The notes below the pieces were generated by a model. It was not told the DNA's origin. It made no database searches and saw only the letters and a program-made list of their open reading frames with translations. From Auanema rhodensis (Eukaryota; Nematoda; Chromadorea; Rhabditida; Rhabditidae), in NCBI GenBank assembly GCA_964057225.1, contig OZ059894.1, forward strand, positions 19,808,476 to 19,872,475: a DNA stretch of 64,000 nt, written 5' to 3'. Every line of letters starts with the position of its first letter. Position 1 is the stretch's first letter. Below, one piece after another: positions 63,697-64,000 of this stretch. A program made the position numbers and the translations under genes.

Positions 63697-64000
63697 TTTC
63701 CATGTACACTCAACATTGCTTCCAAAAACATTTTGACAAAAATTTTTTCGAAAAATTTCAGAATAATTTAGCAAAAAGTAGATGTTTTTAGATTCCATTT
63801 TTCAAGGCAAAGACGATGGACAATGTTATTCAACGAAAAAATTAATTCTTCAGGGTGAAAATCGAGGATATAAGTGTGAACTTATATCAGTTGATATCTC
63901 GGTGCATTTTTAAGCTAGCGCAAATCTGATAACACAGATCGACGCAGCTTAAAAATCCGCATCGAATGCACTATACTACATTGAGAAACGCTTAATACAA
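63697..64000. repeat. Partial satellite monomer at the window edge
   Basis: These are the first 304 bases of a further 351-bp unit. It is cut by the window end and not by any break in the array, so the satellite continues to the right. Confidence 0.95.

Larger units (their letters stand above)
6134..64000. repeat. 351-bp satellite array, 164 full copies plus a partial
   Basis: From the TTTCCATGTACACTC landmark at 6134 the same unit recurs every 351 bp in one orientation until the window ends. The landmark falls at 43340 after exactly 106 units, at 43690 after the one short unit, and at 63697 after 57 more. This gives 164 complete monomers plus 304 bp. Divergence between copies is low by eye, a few substitutions each, and concentrated at about ten recurring positions. 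Relative to the first copy these include 6180 (T/G), 6189 (A/G), 6197-6198 (AG/AA/GA), 6234 (A/T), 6240 (C/T), 6332 (T/G), 6376 (A/T), 6394 (C/T), 6422 (G/A) and 6469 (A/G). No inversions, other insertions or genes interrupt it. All six frames contain stops, so it is not coding. Its size and homogeneity suggest a centromeric or pericentromeric satellite. Confidence 0.98.

Noticed and set aside
6134-64000. A coding tandem repeat, since 351 is divisible by 3
   Set aside because: In the first monomer, stops fall in all three forward frames (for example at 6171, 6206 and 6226) and in all three reverse frames, so no frame stays open across units.
6134-64000. CRISPR array
   Set aside because: The whole 351-bp unit is repeated with no unique spacers, and the context is a eukaryotic retroelement.

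Overview
The window holds two things: the 3' part of a BEL/Pao-type LTR retrotransposon (bases 1 to about 6133), and then 57.9 kb of one tandem satellite DNA that runs off the right edge. The DNA is AT-rich and eukaryotic, from an animal genome. BEL/Pao elements are confined to metazoans. The gag and the RT motif (YVDN rather than YVDD) look to me more like nematode than insect BEL elements, but that is a weak impression and an arthropod host is not excluded. No host gene, tRNA, rRNA, CRISPR array or bacterial-type feature is visible.

Retroelement, 1-6133. The 5' LTR, primer-binding site and start of gag lie off the left edge. Gag is open at the edge and ends at 1673, with a DUF1759-type capsid region and three zinc knuckles. 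Pol lies in the -1 frame, overlaps gag by about 50 nt and runs unbroken to 5713. It carries aspartic protease, reverse transcriptase, RNase H, H2C2 zinc-binding and DDE integrase domains, then a DUF5641-type tail. A candidate -1 slippery heptamer, A AAT TTT, lies at 1634-1640 inside the overlap. There is no env ORF. A polypurine tract precedes a 3' LTR of about 280 bp with an AATAAA signal near its end. The long unbroken pol frame suggests a young insertion.

Satellite, 6134-64000. The monomer is 351 bp, always head to tail on one strand. Counting phase from the first copy (6134) to the last start (63697) gives 164 complete monomers plus a 304-bp partial one. All keep the 351-bp length except one 350-bp copy (43340-43689). 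Variation is concentrated at about ten diagnostic positions, and their linked combinations reveal higher-order structure. There is a 12-monomer tandem duplication (14909-19120 and 19121-23332), a 16-monomer tandem duplication (50359-55974 and 55975-61590), a 5-monomer duplication (30353-32107 and 32108-33862), 3-mer and 2-mer duplications, and a displaced 11-monomer-spaced block. This is the pattern expected of repeated unequal exchange in a large, probably pericentromeric or centromeric, array.

How the parts relate. The first monomer beside the LTR is not decayed, and the junction falls in the loop of an inverted repeat in the monomer. The simplest reading is that the retroelement inserted inside the array, not at its edge. 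This predicts the same satellite, in phase, beyond the left edge of the window.
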